A stretch of DNA of 64,000 nucleotides from positions 5,332,001 through 5,396,000 of the forward strand of contig OY969712.1 in the NCBI GenBank assembly GCA_963702105.1, given 5' to 3'. Under the pieces are notes generated by a model. That model ran no database searches. It had not been told where the DNA came from and worked only from the letters and a program-made list of their open reading frames with translations. Both the position numbers and the translations under genes were made by a program. This document shows positions 62,462 to 64,000 of the stretch, piece by piece (within the stretch, counting starts at the first letter, position 1; the number at the start of each line of letters is the position of its first letter). Source of the DNA: ZC4RG20 sp963702105 (GTDB lineage Bacteria > Pseudomonadota > Gammaproteobacteria > Steroidobacterales > Rariloculaceae).

Positions 62462-63352
62462 TCAGGGCGGCGCGATCGTCATTCTTCCGTCTACCAGGAG
62501 ATTGCGTTCGTTCTCGGTGCAGTCCGCGGGGAGCATCCTGTCGACGTCCCGGACGCGGTCATAACGGATCGAGACGCGCCAAGGCTTTGCGAAACGCTGC
62601 GGATCGTCGATGGTCATGTCGTCCTGCATGGCGTCGGCATCGAGGCGGCGCACGCGCTCTACGAAATGGACCTCGGCGCTGAAATCCGCGCTGCCGGGAA
62701 TCGGGATCGGAAATACGGGCCCCGCTTTGCGTGCGATCGTATCGACGACGAGAACCCCGCGTTCCCAGCGGCCGATCGAATCGCCCATGGCCGTCGGCCA
62801 AAGGTCGCGCTTGGGCGGATGGCCGCGACCGTCGGTATAGACATGCCGAATCTCTGCGTCCTGAAACACGAACAGCGTCTCCTCCGGCGTCACCATCGCC
62901 TCGAACATGAAGAACGGCGACTCGGCAACCGCCGGGAACCCCCAGCTGCACACGGCCATAGGCGCGGCGGACCGCCGGGTGATGCCGGGGCCGGGCGCAA
63001 CGGCTGCGCTGCGACTCCGCTGCGCCCATTCCGGGTTGTAGGGCGGGGGAGCGAGGAGCGCGACGCGTTGGCCGAGCAAGGCCACGAACGGGTCGAGGGC
63101 CGCGGCGCCCCCCGCTATCGGTGCCGGCGGAGCGCTCCAGCCGTTTGCAAGGGGGGGCTCGCGTTCGAGCTCGCCCGTTGCGAGCGCGGCAGAGAGCGGC
63201 GTTTCCCAGAGGCCGGACCAATCGGGAAGCCCGGCGAACGCCCGCACGCGCTCCGCCGAGACCCGTTGCGCGTGCGAAGGCGCCGCGAGGAGAGAGACCG
63301 CGAGCCCTGCGAAGGCGAGGGCTGCGAGGGCGACAGACTGCGGCCGCCTCAC
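62462..63352 (-). CDS. Exported DUF6152-partner protein, copy 3
   Basis: A 296-residue exported protein with signal to APSHAQR. It has LPDWSGLWETP, AVCSWGFPAVAE, HVYTDGRGHPP and GDSIGRWERGVLVVDT, plus a second Cys in MLPADCTENER. These blocks and both Cys match copies 1 and 2 though the middle is longer. The start is GTG 63352, which overlaps the DUF6152 stop as GTGA, so translation is coupled. Here the DUF6152 gene comes first, unlike the other two pairs. Confidence 0.78.
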   Translation of the reverse strand: MRRPQSVALAALAFAGLAVSLLAAPSHAQRVSAERVRAFAGLPDWSGLWETPLSAALATGELEREPPLANGWSAPPAPIAGGAAALDPFVALLGQRVALLAPPPYNPEWAQRSRSAAVAPGPGITRRSAAPMAVCSWGFPAVAESPFFMFEAMVTPEETLFVFQDAEIRHVYTDGRGHPPKRDLWPTAMGDSIGRWERGVLVVDTIARKAGPVFPIPIPGSADFSAEVHFVERVRRLDADAMQDDMTIDDPQRFAKPWRVSIRYDRVRDVDRMLPADCTENERNLLVDGRMTIAPP

Positions 63353-63747
63353 CGCTCGGCCCTCGAGGGCGAGATCGGCATTCCGTTCGCGAGCGTCCCG
63401 GAAACGAACGCGCCGCCTTTCGTACCGTACTTGACCGGATGGATCGCGATCGACGCCTCGTCCCCCGCCTTCAATGTTCCCGGGCGCCATCCGCGGCGGT
63501 AGAGAATCGCCGGCGCGTCGAGCTCTATGCTCCATTCGGCCGTCGTGCCGTTCTCCGCGACGAGCAGCTGAATGAAGCAGTGCGGGTTCGTCCATTGAAA
63601 CTCCTTCACGGTGCCGTGCAAGGTCACGGACCTCGCCATGTCGAACATGGCCATGGAATGGTGGGCGCCGGACGGCGGCGCGAGAAGCGTGATGCCTACG
63701 GCGGCCGTGGCGACACAGAAGGTCCGACGGCGATTGGCGAGGTTCAT
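63349..63747 (-). CDS. DUF6152 protein, copy 3
   Basis: A 132-residue exported protein. The signal ends PPSGA directly before HHSMAMFDMARSVTLHG, so the mature end is His-His as in the other three. The core GTVKEFQWTNPHCFIQ matches, but it has a Cys after NPH where copies 1 and 2 have Thr. ATG 63747 has a GGAGG site. It overlaps the partner start by four bases. Confidence 0.85.
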   Translation of the reverse strand: MNLANRRRTFCVATAAVGITLLAPPSGAHHSMAMFDMARSVTLHGTVKEFQWTNPHCFIQLLVAENGTTAEWSIELDAPAILYRRGWRPGTLKAGDEASIAIHPVKYGTKGGAFVSGTLANGMPISPSRAER

Positions 63748-63858
63748 GGGCGCAGCCTCCCGGAGCGAGTGACATTGGCGCCTCAAGTTAATGTCGGGCG
63801 CGTGAAAAATCGTGAATTCGCCGCGCGCGGGCCTGTGCTGCCGGTCGCGAGCGGGCGA

Positions 63859-63864
63859 TATAAT
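63859..63864 (+). promoter_or_regulatory. Possible -10 element
   Basis: TATAAT stands out in otherwise GC-rich sequence, 33 bp before the winged-helix gene. No matching -35 was seen at 16-18 bp, so the promoter call is weak. Confidence 0.35.
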
Positions 63865-63896
63865 CGGGCCAGGCTGGCGGACGATGTGTCGCTTGA

Positions 63897-64000
63897 ATGA
63901 CGTTGAACTCGCACCCGCCGGGTATCGGTGCCGAAGAGCTCCCGGCGACGTACGAGTTTGGCGGCTTTCGCCTGGATCTCGCGCGACGCCGGCTGCTCTC
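63897..64000 (+). CDS. OmpR/CadC-type winged-helix regulator, N-terminal fragment
   Basis: Thirty-four residues from ATG 63897 run off the right edge. The read-out YEFGGFRLDLARRRLL matches the beginning of an OmpR/PhoB-type (Trans_reg_C) DNA-binding domain, as in CadC-like regulators with larger C-terminal sensor or TPR domains. The rest lies outside. No ribosome site is evident; ATG 63884 is in another frame. Confidence 0.6.
   Translation, partial: MTLNSHPPGIGAEELPATYEFGGFRLDLARRRLL

Overview
The window is a GC-rich, densely packed bacterial chromosome segment. No rRNA, tRNA, CRISPR array, prophage or complete insertion sequence was recognised. Most products carry signal peptides. The set includes a TonB-dependent receptor, two tannase/feruloyl-esterase family proteins, many alpha/beta hydrolases, S46 and S9 peptidases, a PQQ/cytochrome-c propeller protein, and four small DUF6152 proteins. 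This fits an aerobic, oligotrophic gammaproteobacterium of the Steroidobacteraceae/Nevskiales type, but that assignment is a judgement from gene content, not a measured placement.

Layout. 1-16.9 kb: an unknown partial gene, a membrane-tethered winged-helix protein, a UvrD/Rep helicase, an HpaB-type flavin monooxygenase, a beta-helix protein, a hybrid sensor kinase, a TonB-dependent receptor, an S46 peptidase, a DUF1223 protein and a PNPOx-like protein. 17.1-21.5 kb: a tight four-gene operon (serine palmitoyltransferase, GNAT acyltransferase, NAD-dependent reductase, PAP2 transferase) that reads as a bacterial ceramide/sphingolipid pathway. 21.7-29.3 kb: an S9 peptidase, DUF2007, then exported proteins (DUF6152 and its partner, two beta-propellers, an MBL hydrolase). 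29.4-36.4 kb: a divergent locus with a tannase-family esterase on one side and sucrose phosphorylase, a LacI regulator and two esterases on the other. Two identical LacI-type palindromes lie between them. This suggests use of acylated sucrose. 36.6-48.2 kb: sulfotransferases, a second DUF6152 pair, aromatic-type monooxygenases (one internally deleted), an amidohydrolase, a second tannase, a lone DUF6152 and a second MBL hydrolase. 48.4-64 kb: the PQQ/cytochrome propeller, an SPFH protein, exported glyoxalase-fold and Rossmann enzymes, NudC, carboxylesterases, a third DUF6152 pair, and the start of a winged-helix regulator.

Three patterns cut across genes. (1) Five genes (sensor kinase, TonB receptor, SPFH protein, nudC, F420-reductase-like) are each broken by one frameshift, and in all five deleting one base from GAACGTC to give GACGTC restores the family sequence. 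This is a shared-motif error or lesion, not five independent pseudogenes. (2) A GGGCTCTGACCCC hairpin element sits directly at gene 3' ends in four copies. (3) All four DUF6152 proteins have a predicted signal-peptidase site directly before a His-His pair, so the mature proteins would begin with histidine, a possible metal ligand.
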